Below are positions 23,001 to 35,575 of a stretch of DNA of 64,000 nucleotides, in pieces (within the stretch, counting starts at the first letter, position 1; the number at the start of each line of letters is the position of its first letter). The translations under genes were made by a program, and so were the position numbers. The notes beneath the pieces were generated by a model. That model did not search any database, had not been told where the DNA came from, and saw only the letters and a list, made by a program, of their open reading frames with translations. Source of the stretch: Lagopus muta (Eukaryota > Chordata > Aves > Galliformes > Phasianidae); the NCBI RefSeq assembly GCF_023343835.1, contig NC_064472.1, positions 10,035,469 to 10,099,468 on the forward strand, given 5' to 3'.

Positions 23001-26000
23001 CTTACTGCCTTTGACCCTGCGGGGTCAGGCAGGGATGTGTGGCAGGACCTCCTGCAGGATGGCAAGCTGGAGTCCCCCACTGGTGAGTGCTGTCTCAGAG
23101 GCCTGGGGGGTGCACGGGCTGAGGTTTGCTATGTGGCTGTAGTGGTGCCCAGCCACCTTCCCTAGGTTCGTGCTGCCAGATCTGCCAGCCGAGCTGGTTC
23201 TGGTTTGTTTAGGGAGCACTTAGCAGCTCTTGTGTTCCGAAGCTGGCGTAACCTGCTGCCCTCTTGTTGCCACGAGGGTTTCCTGAAGGTCTCTGGAATT
23301 TCCTTGATACTTTGCGTCATCCTCAGCTGCTTGCTCACTCATTGCCTTCCAGCAGGGTGACACTTTTGCAGTCTGTGCTGTCCTGCTGCTGCAGTAGAGC
23401 TGTGCATGTGTCCAGCGCCCTGCCTGCCTTCCGAGAGAACAGATTGCTGACACTGCTGACAGATTTGTGATGCTGGCAGTGGACCTCTGCAATGTTTCGT
23501 GAGGGCTGATTCATGTCACCAGTTGCCTAAATATTTCAGGAAAACGAAAACTCCTTTCTGCTGTCTGCAGATGCACTTGGAGCTCTTAGGCTATTGGGAT
23601 GTGGTTTTCCTTCATGCATGCTGGACCTTATCATAGGATCTATACTTCCGTGAAAATTGTTGCCTTAATGAGTTTACCTGGTACACATGTCAGGACTGGT
23701 GTATAATTACGCAGTTGCTTGAGGACATTTTTTAAATGCAGGTGCTGTTCAAACACCCTTTAGAAAGCTGGAGGCGATGACTGTCACTGCAAAGTGCAGG
23801 TGCCTGCGCTGGCAGTCTGCAGTCCTGAGTGACAGGGTCATTCCACGTGTGCCTGCTGGCTTTTCTGCCTAATTTCTCTCTCTGCTTCCATGCTGTTTTT
23901 TTGGTTTTTTTTTTTTTTTTTCAACCCCCTATGACTCCTTGTCCCATGGTAAGTATTCTATCCTGGTTGCAAAAAACAGTTGCTCATGCACAGCAGTGCT
24001 GCCTCCAGAATGCATCAGATACCCATTTTGTGTTTTCGGGACCAGAAAACTTTGTTCCTTTGAGACAGCAATCCCTCAGGCTTTGTAAGCTTCCTTGGTT
24101 ACTTTGTGAACCCTTTTTTTATTGTCTTTCTGGCAGGTAAAAGCAAGCAGACGCAGAAGGGAGAAGTGACAGCAGCCGCGGTGTGTGCCAGCTGCACGGT
24201 GCCTGCACGAGGCCACGGGACACTGGAGTTGGCCCTAGCGTGGGACATGCCCCGTGTTCACTTTGGCTCCAAGGAGAGGCTGCACTTCAGGTGGGTGCTT
24301 TGTGACAGCCTGGTGGAGCTCCTTGGATCGCCCCTGAGCTGAGTTCTTCTTCTTGGCAGGCGGTACACACGCTTCTTTGGCAGCAATGGCGATGCAGCTC
24401 CTGCACTGTCACACTATGCCCTGACACACTACAAGGAGTGGGAGAGGAAGATCGAAGCATGGCAGAAGCCCATCCTGGAGGACAGGTGGGGTGGATGGGG
24501 GATAGTGACTGAGCAGGGGACAGCAGACTGGGTCATTGGCTGACTTTCCCTCTCCCTGCAGTCAGCTGCCTTCCTGGTACAAGTCAGCCCTGTTCAATGA
24601 GCTGTACTTCATGACGGATGGGGGCACAATCTGGCTGGACATACACCCTGACTGCCTCCCCGAGGACCTGCAGGGACCAGCGGCTGCCAAGTTGTCCCAC
24701 CTCCTCCCTGTTCTGCAGGAGTACGGGAGGTTTGCTTATCTGGAAGGTAACAACTCACTGGGACACAATGCACCTCATGTCCCAAGTGCGCCCTCCCTGT
24801 TTTACTTGTTCCGAGGATGCTTTCTGCACCCCTGCAGAATGAAGCATGGCATGGGGAGGGAGACCTGTCCTTCTGTGTCTCCCCTCCCTCACTGCCCCTC
24901 TGCTGCTTCCAGGGCAGGAGTACCGTATGTACAACACCTATGATGTCCACTTCTATGCATCCTTTGCCCTTATAATGCTGTGGCCCAAGTTGCAGATCAG
25001 CCTGCAGTATGACATTGGTGAGTTGTTTGGGTGGTGCTATGGGACTGGCCTCTGCCATAGGTGTTGGTGCTGAAGGGCTGGTATTACCTTCCAGCTCCTT
25101 GCTAAGCTCTGTTTGGCAAACCCCATCCCACTGATACCACTCAGCATCTCCCCCAGCACTGGGACATGTCCTTACTGCAAGAGACTGGGAGCAGACTGGT
25201 GTCCCCCAGTATGTTGCAGGGCATAGCAGGGTGCTGATAGCCCTGTCTATGCCTGTGGTTTGGGCTAGATGCCTTACTAATATCCCGCACCCTTCCAGCT
25301 GTCACTGTGCTGAACGAGGACATGCAGCCACGGCAGTACCTGGTGTGTGGCGAAACAGCCCCAGTGAAGACGAAGAATGTGGTGCCCCATGACATTGGGG
25401 AGCCAGGTGAGGGGGATGCACAGGGATGCTGAACAGATGCTCGCAGAGGAGGTGGTAGTGGGTACAACGTGTCACTTCGGTGCTATTTGTTTGTGGCACT
25501 TCTGGGTCCTTATAGGGATAGCTTTTGCTTGCTGTGCTGCTGTATCTGCTCTGTCCTCATGCAGGTGATGAGCCCTGGCAGCGAGTCAATGCCTATCTCA
25601 TACACGACACTGCCAACTGGAAGGACCTGAACCTGAAGTTTGTGCTGCAGGTGTATCGTGACTACTACCTGACGCATGATGCACTGTACCTGCAGGACAT
25701 GTGGCCTGTCTGCCAGGTACTGTGGGAGGGCCCTTAGAAGATGGGAGACATCCGGAGAGGGACACAGCAGGAATTCTTCATGACCCCCTCCTGCCTCCTA
25801 CAGGCTGTGATGGAGTCGGAGCTGAAGTTTGATACTGACAATGACGGGCTTATTGAGAACGGGGGCACTGCTGACCAGACGTACGATATATGGGTGGTGA
25901 CCGGGGCCAGGTGAGCAGGCCAGGAGTGTGGGCTGAGTGGTGGGAGGTAGCTCGGAGCTGGGGACATGCTCCCCGTGCGTCACCAGAGCACTGCGCAATG

Positions 26001-29000
26001 TGTCCAGCATCGCCAACGCGATTGTCCTTTTTGCTCTGGCAGTGCATACTGCGGTGGGCTGTGGCTGGCAGCTGTTCAGATGATGTGTAAGATGGCAGAG
26101 GTGCTGGGTGACACCGAGACCCAGCAGAAGTATGATGCCATCCTGCAGAAAGGCAAGGAGTCATTTGAAAGGCTGCTGTGGAATGGTGCGTGCTGGCTGG
26201 TGGGAAGGTTAGGGGGGATGGAACAGCGCATCAGCTGCAGCCGTCAGCATACCATATTTCTGGCTTTTTCCAGGAAAATACTACAACTATGACAGCAGCG
26301 GGAGCAGCACCTCCGACAGCATCATGTCAGACCAGTGTGCGGGGCAGTGGTTCCTGGGGGCTTGTGGCCTGAACCAGAAGGAGCTGGAGGTGAGGAGAAG
26401 GGGTCTGTGAAAGCTCAGCCGAGTGAGCACCTGGTGTGGGCTGTGTGCTAGCTGCTGGTATGCACTGGGCAGCACTTGGGTGGAGGTGGCTTAATGCACG
26501 TCAGTGTACTAAATGGAAATCAGCTCAGAGATGGGCTGCACAAGCAGAGTGTGTAACCTTGGTCAAGTCTGGCATGCTGCTAGGAGGGTCCTGCTGGGCT
26601 CCGCTCTCAGCACAATGGTGTTTGCTTAGAAACCAGTGAAAATATGCATGAAACTTTCCACATGCTGTTTGTTGCTGAGTTTGAAGTCCTAAATGAGCGT
26701 TGGAGGACATGGAGACTGATTTGTGGCCCTAAAGCCCACAGCTCTTACCTCACAAAGGAGGAATTGGCCAAAGGCAGCTCTGTGTGATGAGGCATGAGAG
26801 CAGTGATCAGTAACATAGTATTGGAACACAGCATGGCAGCAGAGAGCACTCCTGTGGATTACTTACGACTGAGGAAGCGGTCAGATCCCGCTGCTCCAGA
26901 GCAGAGCTCTCTGTGGTGGGAAAGAATATGCAAAAGTTTCTTCCCCAGGAGCAGTGTGCCTGTAGGAAATTCTGTGGGACTTGGTGAGAAGACAGCATCT
27001 GGCTGTGCCCTCCAGCCTTGTGCAGTGATACTCAAACAGCCTTTTTAGATGCAAGTGGTAAATGTAGCACAGTCTGAAACCTCGCCTATGTTTTTGTTGA
27101 TGTCTGACTTTGTTGCTTATGGTATCATTTGTCCCCTGCTCTCTGGTGAGCTTTGAGCTTGCTGAAGGCTGCACTGATGAACTCTCTGTTTACTACGGTC
27201 ATCCAGTTTTTTCCATGTATTTTGATCCCTTGGCTGCTGGCAGTTCTCCTGTTGTAACTTCATTAATGCTTTCCTACTGTGTATGTAGGTCAGTAATGAA
27301 ATGCAAAGATAAGATAATTTGGTGACCTCAGTCCTGAAGAAATTTTGCCTTCAAACTTTTTTTGCTGAAGAAGACTTTCCCAAGCAATCTTTCTGCTTAT
27401 CTCCAGATCCACACTGCAAAACATGACTGTATCACATGCTTGGCTTTAGCACAGATAAAGCGATCCACTGCCTTTCCCCTGATGAGTCTGCAGAAGTTGC
27501 TGGGTTATCTGCCAGGCTTTGGCAAGCTCCTGTGGCATGTCACCATGCTTGCCACTTCCTTAACATTTCCAGCAAATGTGCAGAAAAAGTTGGTGCATCC
27601 TGTGCTGGGACCAGGCAAGCAAACTGCCTATTTCCTGTCCTAATGCCCTTTTTATGACTTTTTAGTTTTAGCACCACAGAGAAGCATTATTTACTTCCAG
27701 CTACATGCAGAGTCTTTCCATCTTTATGCAGTTCTCCTTGCTGTTTGATTGGCAGGCATTTTCATGCTTGGGTTGTTCTGGTTTGGTTTTGTTTTCTGAG
27801 GGCTCAGTCAGCATGGTGCTTCAGTTTGTTCTTGTAGTTCTTGTGAGCTCTTGGCTTTGGCTTGTTGAATAACTTGTTTTTCCTTCTGTATTCTCTTGAA
27901 GCAACTGTTTGCTCAGTGAGCGCTGCTGACCCTTCACAGACCTTTTGCTAGTGGTAAAAGTCTCAAGGCTCTTCTGCCATAAGCAGAAAATCACAAGGTG
28001 TCCCATGTGTCACAGTCCAACCTTTTATCTTCGTGCTATCTCATGAAGATATCTTGCCTCAACCCTTGGTCAGGGACACAGTCAGTCATTGCCACCTAAT
28101 GGCAAACCTGAAGGAAGTTGAAGTTGAAGTCCTTCTGAAATCTGTCAAAAACACGCTCAGTTTTTCTTATTCCACTGTGCAGAAGCTGAGTATCCTGTTT
28201 GATAGGTAACTTTTGATGTTCAGCTCTTTTGATAGGATTCCCAACACACACTGTAATCAGCCTTGTGGTATTCACAGTCCCACTTTTCAGCTGCAGGATG
28301 TATCCCCGTGTCACTACCCTGGCTGTGCCACAGCCTTCCCCTCCAGCATCTCTGACCCGTTCTCCTGTCCACCTCTGGTCTGTGTCTCATCTTTTCTCAG
28401 CATTGTAATGTCTGTTGTAGATGGTGGCAGGCTACACTAGCTAGATGAAGTAGCTATGATGGGGGTGAGACAGCAGTTTTAACCAGCAGAAAGCTTGGGT
28501 TATGAGTTTGCAATAGCTTGAAAAACATCAGCAGTGACCATAAGTGCAGGCTGGGAATTCAAGTAGGGCAAGTTTGAGGAGTGTGGCTGGCCTGTCCCCA
28601 AAGCAAACCCCAAAGCAGGAGTGAGATGCAGTTGTGGAGGAGTCACTGGGCACCATCGGGAAAGGTGGCAAAAAGGTCTGCCTCTCCTTTCTGACTTTTT
28701 TTGGGGGAAAAGGCCTTCTGGTGTTTTCCTAAGGTGCCCACTTACCAGCAAGCAGTGTTGACCTATTCCTAGCGAGAAATGTCACCAAGTTGCTGGCACT
28801 GTCTCTATGCAGGTCTTCCCCAAGAGCCACATTGTCAGCGCACTGAAGACCATCTTTGAGAAGAATGTGATGAGCTTTGCGGGTGGCACCATGGGTGCTG
28901 TGAATGGCATGCGGCCTGATGGTGTGCCTGACACCTCTAGCGTGCAGTCCAGTGAGGTGTGGGTTGGTGTTGTCTATGCTCTGGCTGCCACCATGATCCA

Positions 29001-29294
29001 GGAGGTAAGCAGGCGTGCCAGGGGGTGAGCTGGCATGTGTCAATCTCCATGCCACAGAGAGGACAATGGCAGCCTTTTTTTCCACAGGGACTGGTGCAGG
29101 AGGGCTTCCGCACAGCAGAGGGCTGCTACCGAACGGTGTGGGAGAAACTGGGCATGGCTTTCCAGACCCCTGAAGCCTATTGTGAGAAGAAACTCTTCCG
29201 CTCACTGGCATACATGCGGCCCCTCAGCATCTGGAGCATGCAGCTGGCCCTGGAGAGCAAAGCCCGCCAGGCCTCCAAACCCACACCACCCTAG
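20055..29294 (+). CDS. GBA2: GBA2, non-lysosomal glucosylceramidase (GH116), 17 coding exons
   Basis: Exons: 20055-20236, 21370-21461, 21584-21699, 21787-22005, 22389-22628, 22980-23082, 24137-24290, 24360-24485, 24562-24746, 24913-25017, 25299-25406, 25565-25716, 25804-25910, 26043-26185, 26274-26389, 28813-29004, 29088-29294. All have GT-AG junctions and join without a break to 848 residues. The enzyme hydrolyses glucosylceramide at cytosolic membrane faces (ER/Golgi). Family blocks are [16 protein letters not shown] near residues 90-106, FNELYF at 422-427, [19 protein letters not shown] near 470-488, [11 protein letters not shown] at 612-622 and SDQCAGQWF near 696-704; the catalytic Glu and Asp of the family fall in the YLEG/QEY and ADQTYD blocks, exact residues not fixed here. 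The protein is shorter than human (927): the human N-terminal acidic lead and the C-terminal tail are absent. Start is ATG 20,055 (MAMADAG); the ATG six bases on is equally possible. AATAAA at 29,828-29,833 ends the mRNA. Confidence 0.97.
26390..28812 (+). other. GBA2 intron 15, nothing further recognised
   Basis: The longest GBA2 intron, 2.4 kb, of ordinary composition. I see no CR1 tail, RNA gene or extra in-frame exon in it. Confidence 0.5.
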
Positions 29295-29849
29295 AAGAAT
29301 CCTCTGCACCCCTGAGACTGGGTGGCACAGAGCAGAGTTGCAGGGATTTCATCCTGTGCCTCCCTCTTTTGAGAATGCTCAAATTGCTGTTTTCTTTCTT
29401 ACCTCTTTGGCTCCCACATTTCTGCCCCTTGCTCTGGGGGATCCCCAGCCTCTGTGCTGCACAGGAGACCATAGGCACGTGTTATGTCCTGTCATCATTG
29501 TGGTGAGAGGAGGGGACTGGATGGGGATATGTGACTGTCCCCTCCCTGGTGCTCAGGGCTTCTGCAGGACTCCCATTCCCCAAGACGTGTCCTGGGGTAT
29601 GTGGCCTGCAGAATGTGACAGGGACAGGATGCGGCCCACACTGACACATGGGTGCTGTAGTGTGTAGCTCCCTGGGCTGACTCTGCAGCTGGGGGGCCCA
29701 GCTGGGACAATCACTGGGGGATGGTGACAATCCCAGCCCCAACAGTGCCCAGCCTGGTCTGGCACCGTGCTGTGAGCTGGGGTAGGCAGGGGAGCAGGTT
29801 TTAGAAAATTGATTGTTTTAAGTTCTTAATAAACTATTGTTCAGCTGTC

Positions 29850-30328
29850 TATCACTCTCCTTGTGCTTCCTGGTGTGTGTGCAGGTGCAGGGGTGGGGAT
29901 TTGCGTGCAGAGTTGGGGTGACGGCCAGCTCTCCACTTATGTCTGCAGGAAGGCAAAGAAACCAACGTGGGCTCTGAAATGTCACCAGCCCTTGCAGGGG
30001 GCTGCCACCAGCTGCTGGGAAAGAGGGCAGAGGGCCCTGTGGCTCTTGCAGTCACGCACTGATGATGACTGGAGAGCTGTGGGGAAGCTCAGGCCAAAAG
30101 CAGTGGCCCAGTGGCGACAGCGTACCTGGTTCCCTGTGCAGGCTGCTCAGCACTGAGGTGGGACACCTTCACCTTGACCTTTGTCCTCCCGTGGTTGGCA
30201 CCAGTTTCCCCAACCTGTGGGGTGAGGGCAGTCCTGCTGCTCCCAAGCCAGTGACAATGCCACGGTGCCAACACTGCTCCTGCCTCTCCTCCTAATAGTA
30301 CTTTACTGCAGCCACGCTCTAGTTCTTG
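29850..30328. other. Spacer between GBA2 and the avidin region
   Basis: Short intergenic stretch after the GBA2 poly(A) signal. No gene is recognised. Its right end merges into a block shared with avidin 3' flanks. Confidence 0.4.
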
Positions 30329-30470
30329 TCACATCCCTTCAGGCAGCAGTTCTGGCTCCTGTGCCCCCATACGGCCTCCCAGTGCCTCTCCTGTGCCCCC
30401 ACGCAGTGCTGTGGCAGTAATGCCTGCGTCACCACATCCCCCGTGCCACTGCAGGCGGTGGCCCGTCTCC
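30329..30470 (+). repeat. Avidin 3'-flank block, copy 1 (upstream of the BBP gene)
   Basis: This spacer (CACATCCCTTCAGGCAGCAG, TTCTGGCTCC, GTGGCAGTAATGCCTGCGTC and CCCGTGCCACTGCAGG in order) matches the 3' flanks of the two avidin genes at about 46,778-46,935 and 55,036-55,180. The copies are diverged but collinear. It implies that each gene plus spacer forms a duplicated unit and that an avidin-like 3' flank once lay immediately left of BBP. Confidence 0.65.
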
Positions 30471-30521
30471 TGCTGGTGACCCTTGGCAGGCTGCCCAGGG
30501 GCCGCACACAGCCCCCACCGC

Positions 30522-30527
30522 TATAAA
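30522..30527 (+). promoter_or_regulatory. TATA box of the biotin-binding-protein gene
   Basis: TATAAA in CCGCTATAAACAGC, 39 bases before the ATG at 30,566, implying a very short 5' UTR. The truncated copies at 36.0 and 47.7 kb keep an equivalent TATAAA. Confidence 0.75.
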
Positions 30528-30565
30528 CAGCTCTGAGCAGGACTGGAGCAGAGCACAGCTTCGCC

Positions 30566-31337
30566 ATGGAGCACCGCCGCTACTGCCTCCTGCTTGGCCT
30601 GGTCCTGCTTGGCCTCGGCCCTGCAGCCTCCAGGAAGGTGAGGGCAGCCGGAACCGAGCGCTGGGGGCTAGCTGCCATGCCGAGCTGTGCTGGGCCGTGC
30701 TGTGATCTGACACGCTGCCGTGTCCCCTGGTCCTAGTGTGATCTGCAGGGCCTGTGGAGAAATGAGCTGGGCTCCAACATGACCATCTCAGCCCTGGACG
30801 TGGCTGGGACCTTTTCCGGCTCCTACCAGACAGCGGTAGCAGTAACCAACAAGCAGATCCTGGTGTCACCGCTGCAAGGGGCCCAGCAGCCCGCCAGCAC
30901 CAAGGGGCAGCAGCCCACGTTTGGCTTCACTGTGCAGTGGCAGTTTGCAGGTATGGCAGCACCAGCAAGGCTGTAGATAGCCAGACAGCTCTGCCCAAGG
31001 TGTCTGTCTGTCTAAGGGTCTGATAGAGCTATTTGTCAGCCCAGGCACCCAGGGTGTCCTTCTATCAGAGAAGGCAGTCTTTATTCCCCTAGCTTCAGCC
31101 CTCGGTTTACCCCCAGACTCCACCACTGTCTTTGTGGGACAGTGCTTCGTGGACCGCCGTGGGAAGGAGACGCTGGAGATGGCATGGCTGCTGCGGGAAG
31201 AGGTTCCCTCCCGCAAGGACACCTGGAAGGCCGTCAGGTGAGCACAGCTCTCGCTGCCACCCCTGCAATGCCCACCCCACCCCACTGACCCCTCTTCCTG
31301 CAGGGTTGGCACCAACGTCTTCACCCGTGTCAAGTGA
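30566..31337 (+). CDS. Avidin-family biotin-binding protein (BBP-A/BBP-B type), 4 exons
   Basis: Exons 30566-30637, 30737-30950, 31117-31237 and 31304-31337 give a 146-residue secreted protein. Residues 1-21 or so are a signal peptide (LLLGLVLLGLGPAAS) and the mature chain starts near KCDLQGLWRNELGSNMT. Avidin-type ligand residues are largely kept in avidin numbering: N12, S16, Y33, T35, T40, W70, F72, S75, T77, F79, W97, W110, N118; Thr38, Ala39 and Ser73 are replaced by Ala, Val and Ala. The sequon NMT (N17) and both cysteines are present. The LQGxWxNELGSNMT and VSPLQGAQQP text resembles chicken BBP-A/BBP-B rather than avidin; which of the two I cannot say. Poly(A) signal AATAAA at 31,454-31,459. 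It is expected to bind biotin in yolk or tissue fluid. Confidence 0.9.
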
Positions 31338-31479
31338 TGGAGAGCACTGCCTGTTCCTCAAGATCCTGTCTGCAGCACCTGGGATCTCTGCTGCCTCCTC
31401 ACTGTGTCCTGCTGCCCACCTGCTGCATCCCTGTGCCTATGCACCACGAGCCAAATAAACCGTCCCGCAACAGCAGAGC

Positions 31480-32430
31480 TGTACCGCATGTGCTTCTTAT
31501 TCCCCTCCAGCTGAGCTTGGAAGAGGGACAGGCAGGGGACCAGCAACTAGGATGCACTTGACTGGGGGATGAGTACCTTTTCTGTATCACAGTCCTCCAG
31601 CAAGTATTGCTCGCAGCACAGCATGGTCTTTCAGAGCACAGTAAATCCTTAGTGCCAGTGGGCAGGGCAGGGCAGCATTTCAGGGCAGTTTTTGGGAGGG
31701 CAGGGATAGCAGCAGTGGCTGGGGGACAAAACTTTCCATTGAGTGCCTGCAGCTGCCAATAAAGCATTCTCTTTTGGATTCCTCTTCCTCTTCTGACACA
31801 TTGCTAAATCCTTGATGCATTCCTTCTCCCAGGTTTGAGTTTTTTGAGCTTTTGCAGTTCCTTCTCAGCCTTTCTGAGCAGAGTGCATTTACACTGCTGC
31901 TCTGCTGCAGCCTTTTCCCTTCTTGGCTGCTCTGTCTGGAGTTACCTTTTAACAAGCTCCTTGCATTTTCAGTTAATATTTAGTCCAAGTATCTGCTTCA
32001 CATGAATTAGGAAATAGGGCACGGGCTGACAGGGCTGTTAGTGAGACGCTCCCTACCTCGGTGGCCTCTAAAACACCTTCTGCAGGCATCGTTCCTACCA
32101 AACATTCGTGCCTCAATATTGAACATCCTGGCATCTAGCTTCCCAGTTTCCAACATTTCAAAGCCCAGCAGCTCACTGCACAACATTTTGGCATCTGACA
32201 TGTCCATACCCACAATCTCCATCCAGCTGTTACCTCTCCTGAGCAGATGAAGTGAGGGACTTCCAGCCTCAGCCGGGGGACAAACAGCTGCTTGGTCCCG
32301 CTCCTCTGCTGCTCTCCCTGGCTCCAAGAGCAGAGGACAAGTCCTGGGAGGATGGAGGAGCCCCTGGGCCTTGTCCTCAGCTCTGCTAAACAGGATTCAC
32401 TCCTAGTAGGGATGGTATTTCAGGACCACA
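31480..32430. other. Intergenic DNA downstream of BBP, nothing recognised
   Basis: No gene or repeat family identified. A minus-strand open frame of about 106 codons at 32,007-32,327 has loosely repeating Met/Asp/Ala-rich text; I cannot link it to any family and it has no splice or promoter support. Confidence 0.35.
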
Positions 32431-34775
32431 AGTGCAGGAACTGAGAGACCTCTAGATCAACTGACATTGTCCTTATGGAGTCTTCAACTTGCCAGATGTT
32501 AAGTGGGAACACCATACGGTTTCAGGAGATTTCTAAAACACTTTGTTGACAACTTCCTAGTGCAGGTACTAGAGGAGCCAATGAGGAAAACTTCCCTCCT
32601 AGATACGTAGCTTGAGAAGCCTTGTGGATGGAATGACCATCTTGGCCACACAGATCATGAAGTAGTCAAATTTAAAATCCTTGGTGTTAGGAGGAAAATG
32701 GATACCAAAATTTCAGCCCTGGACATGAAGAAAGCAGAGTTCAGGCTACTCAGGGAACTAGTCACTGAAGCCCCCTGGGAAACTATTTTTGAAGCACTGG
32801 GATGCATCAATGCTGGCCACTTTTTAAGCACCATCTCCTAAGACCATGAGATGGGCAATTTCAAAATGTCACAAGTCAAGCAGTTGGGCCACAACGTCGG
32901 CTTGGCTGAACAGGGATCTTCTTCAATAGCTTAGAAGGAAAGGCCACTGAAAGCAAGGTCAGGAAACATGAGAAGAATACACGGATGCTGTTTGCCTTCG
33001 TAGGGAAAAAAACGGTGTGGCCAAAGCTCAGTTAGAGTTGCAGCTGGACAGTGCTGTGCAGGACAAAAAGAAATTTAAATACTAAATGTTAAATATGTTA
33101 ACAACGAAAGAAGGACCAGAGAGAAAGTTGGTTCATTACTCGATGAGAATGGTCACTTTGCAAACAGGGACACAGACAAAGCAGAGACCTTTGATGGCTT
33201 CTTTGTGTCTGTTTTCAACACCGATGATGGGCTCTGGGACCCCTGGAGCTGGAGGACCAGGGCTGCAGTAACAACCAGCTCCCAACCAACTCCCAACTTG
33301 TGTGTAATTTGCTGTTCCATACAGATGCATCTAAATCCATGAGACCCAATGGGATCCACCCCAGGGCACTCAGAGTGCTGGCCAATGTCATCACAAGGCC
33401 TCAACTATTTTTCAACAGTCTTGAAAATCTGGAGAGGTCCCAGTTGGCTGAAAGCTGGGGAATATTGTTCCAGAATATGTTGTTCTTGTTCAAGAAAGGC
33501 AAGCAAGAAGACCTTGCTAATTACGGCCTGTCAGTCTCACTTCAGCGCCTACTAAAATTATGGAGGCATTATGCTGGGAGCTACTGAAAAACATCAGAAG
33601 GATAATGCAATCATGGGTCACAGCCAACATGAGTTCATGAGGGGAAAGTCCTGTTTAACTAAATTTCCTTTTAAGAAAAGATCACCCACCCAGTTGATGT
33701 AGGGAAACAAGTTCATGTAATCCTTCTGCATTTCAGTAAAGCTTTCAATACTGCTTTGCACACTATCATTCTGGACAAAATGTCAAGCAAATAGCACTGG
33801 TGGCCAAGAGGGGTTCCAGGGTGAGAATCCTACACAAACTGCAGTCTGTGCTGTCCCTCAGGGTTCAGCTCTGGGACTGCTGCCCTTTAACATCATCACA
33901 AGTGAACGGCAGTGGGACGGAGCGCACCCTGAGCAGTTTGCGGATGGCACCTAGCCGTGCGGTGCGGTCGACACGGCCGAGGGACGGGATGCCGTCCAGA
34001 GAGACCTGGCCAGGCTGAGCGGTGCGCCCAGGGGAACCTCCTGAGGCTCAACACATCCAAGCGCGAGGCGTCGCACCCGGGTCGTGGCAACCCCCGCTGC
34101 CAGTACGAGCCGGGGGACGTAGGGACAGAGCACGGCCCTGCCGGAAAGGACCTGGGGGTGCCGGTGGATGGCAGCCGGGCGTGAGCCAGCAGTGTGCCCT
34201 GCGGCCCAGGCAGCCGGCCGGATCCTGGGCTGCATCCGAAGCAGCGCGGCCAGCGGGGCGAGGGAGGGGATCCTGCCCCTCTGCTCTGCGCTGTGACACC
34301 GCACCTGGAGCGCTGCGTCCACAGCTGGAGTGCTCAGCACAGCAGAGACGGGGGCCTGCTGGAGAGCGTCCAGAGGAGGGCCGCACGAATGGTCAGGATG
34401 GAGCAGCTCCCTGTGAGGACGGGCTGAGAGCTGGGGCTGTGCAGCCTGGGGAAGAGGAGGCTGAGGCAGAACTGAGAGCAGCCCTGAGACCTCCCATTAG
34501 GGGGTCTGTAAAAAAGATGGGAACAAGCTTTGTTGTGATAAGACAGTGAGAAATGGCTTCAAACTAAATGAGGGGAGACTTAGACAGGACTTAAGGAAGA
34601 AGTTTTTTTACAGTCAGTGGTGAGGGCACCAGAACTGGTTGCCCAGAGAGGTGGTGGATGCCCAAACCCTGGAGACATTCCACGTCAAGGTGGAGTGGCT
34701 CTGAGAACCAGATGGAGCTGTAGGTGTCCCTGTTCATGGTAGGGGACAAATGATTCCAGGATTCTATGAGATTTT
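32430..34775 (+). mobile_element. CR1 LINE, older partial copy (endonuclease end, RT and 3' end)
   Basis: Translated fragments run in CR1 order: FPDV-like endonuclease end at about 32,480, MRPNGIHPRALRVLANV near 33,340 (RT), KKGKQEDLANYG near 33,500, then the GC-rich 3' part with CAGCAGTGTGCCCTG, GGAGCGTCCAGAGGAGG and CTGGGGCTGTGCAGCC, ending at ATTCCAGGATTCTATGAG. The copy is heavily decayed. The section 34,235-34,480 closely matches 48,825-49,065. Confidence 0.85.
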
Positions 34776-34779
34776 GGCA

Positions 34780-35184
34780 TTGGAAGACAATGTAGGTTCC
34801 AAGGCAAGTGCTCCACCAGGACAGCCCTCACTGATGGCTGTGACAATGCCTTAACCCTTAAGGGATCCCAGCAGCAGCACAGCAAGATGGCATGACCTTC
34901 TAAGTGCTGGGGCATTGGAGATGAGAAGTCTGCTCAGGGTGCTTTGGGCACCTCAGTAAAGGGAGGCTTTGAGAGGGTGCCATCCTCTTCCACTGAGGAT
35001 GTGGTTTCACTCCCCCCATGATGGTGTGCTGTGGCTGTAGCCACCCCCTTGATCCTTGCACCTCTGAGACCCAAGCTGTGCTATAATGCCCCAGAGCCTG
35101 TGAGCTATACCTGCAGCATCCTGCCATGCAACATCCATGCTCCCCCTGCCAAGGAGACCAAGGTCATTTAGAGCAACCCATCCC
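34780..35184. other. Intergenic DNA, nothing recognised
   Basis: About 400 bases between two CR1 copies, without a gene or known repeat. Confidence 0.4.
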
Positions 35185-35345
35185 CACCGTGCCTACTAAG
35201 CTTGTCCCTTAGTACTCCAAGGCTCTTCAGCATCTCCAGAAAGGTGACTCCACCATTTCCCCAGGCAAACTGTTCTGCCACTACTTCTTGAGAAGAAAAT
35301 TTTACTAACATCCAAACAGAAGCATCTCCTGCCTTATTCTGCAGC
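35185..35345 (-). mobile_element. CR1 LINE fragment, old
   Basis: Plus-strand text CCAGAAAGGTGACTCCACCA, CCCAGGCAAACTGTTCTGCC and ACTAACATCCAAAC follows the reverse complement of the CR1 ORF2 end and 3' UTR start. It is diverged and has no terminal tail. Confidence 0.65.
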
Positions 35346-35575
35346 AGTGCCAATACCTGGCCACTCCAACCTCACAGTGCCTGCCTTGGTTACCTGGCAC
35401 AGCACGGTTTACAGCAGTACAGTGCACAGCCCAGATTTTGGGCCACATCCTGCTCTCTTTACAAAACCCTCATCAAAGATCCACAGCGCTGCAGGGCCAC
35501 GGGCACACAGCATTGTGCCTGCGAGCAAACTGATTTAAACCACACCGCCACTTTCCACAGGCAAACACCGTCTTT

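Noticed and set aside
23160-23205. Short match in GBA2 intron 6 (CTGCCAGCCGAGCTGGT) to the inverted repeat arms near 39.5 and 40.6 kb
   Set aside because: Only about 17 bases are shared and the flanks differ, so chance or a tiny relic cannot be told apart.
30319-30869. Antisense open frames over the BBP promoter and first exons
   Set aside because: They are shadows of the GC-rich BBP gene and its promoter with no independent features.
32007-32327. Minus-strand frame with Met/Asp/Ala-rich repeating text downstream of BBP
   Set aside because: No family resemblance, no splice or promoter support; left as unexplained intergenic sequence.
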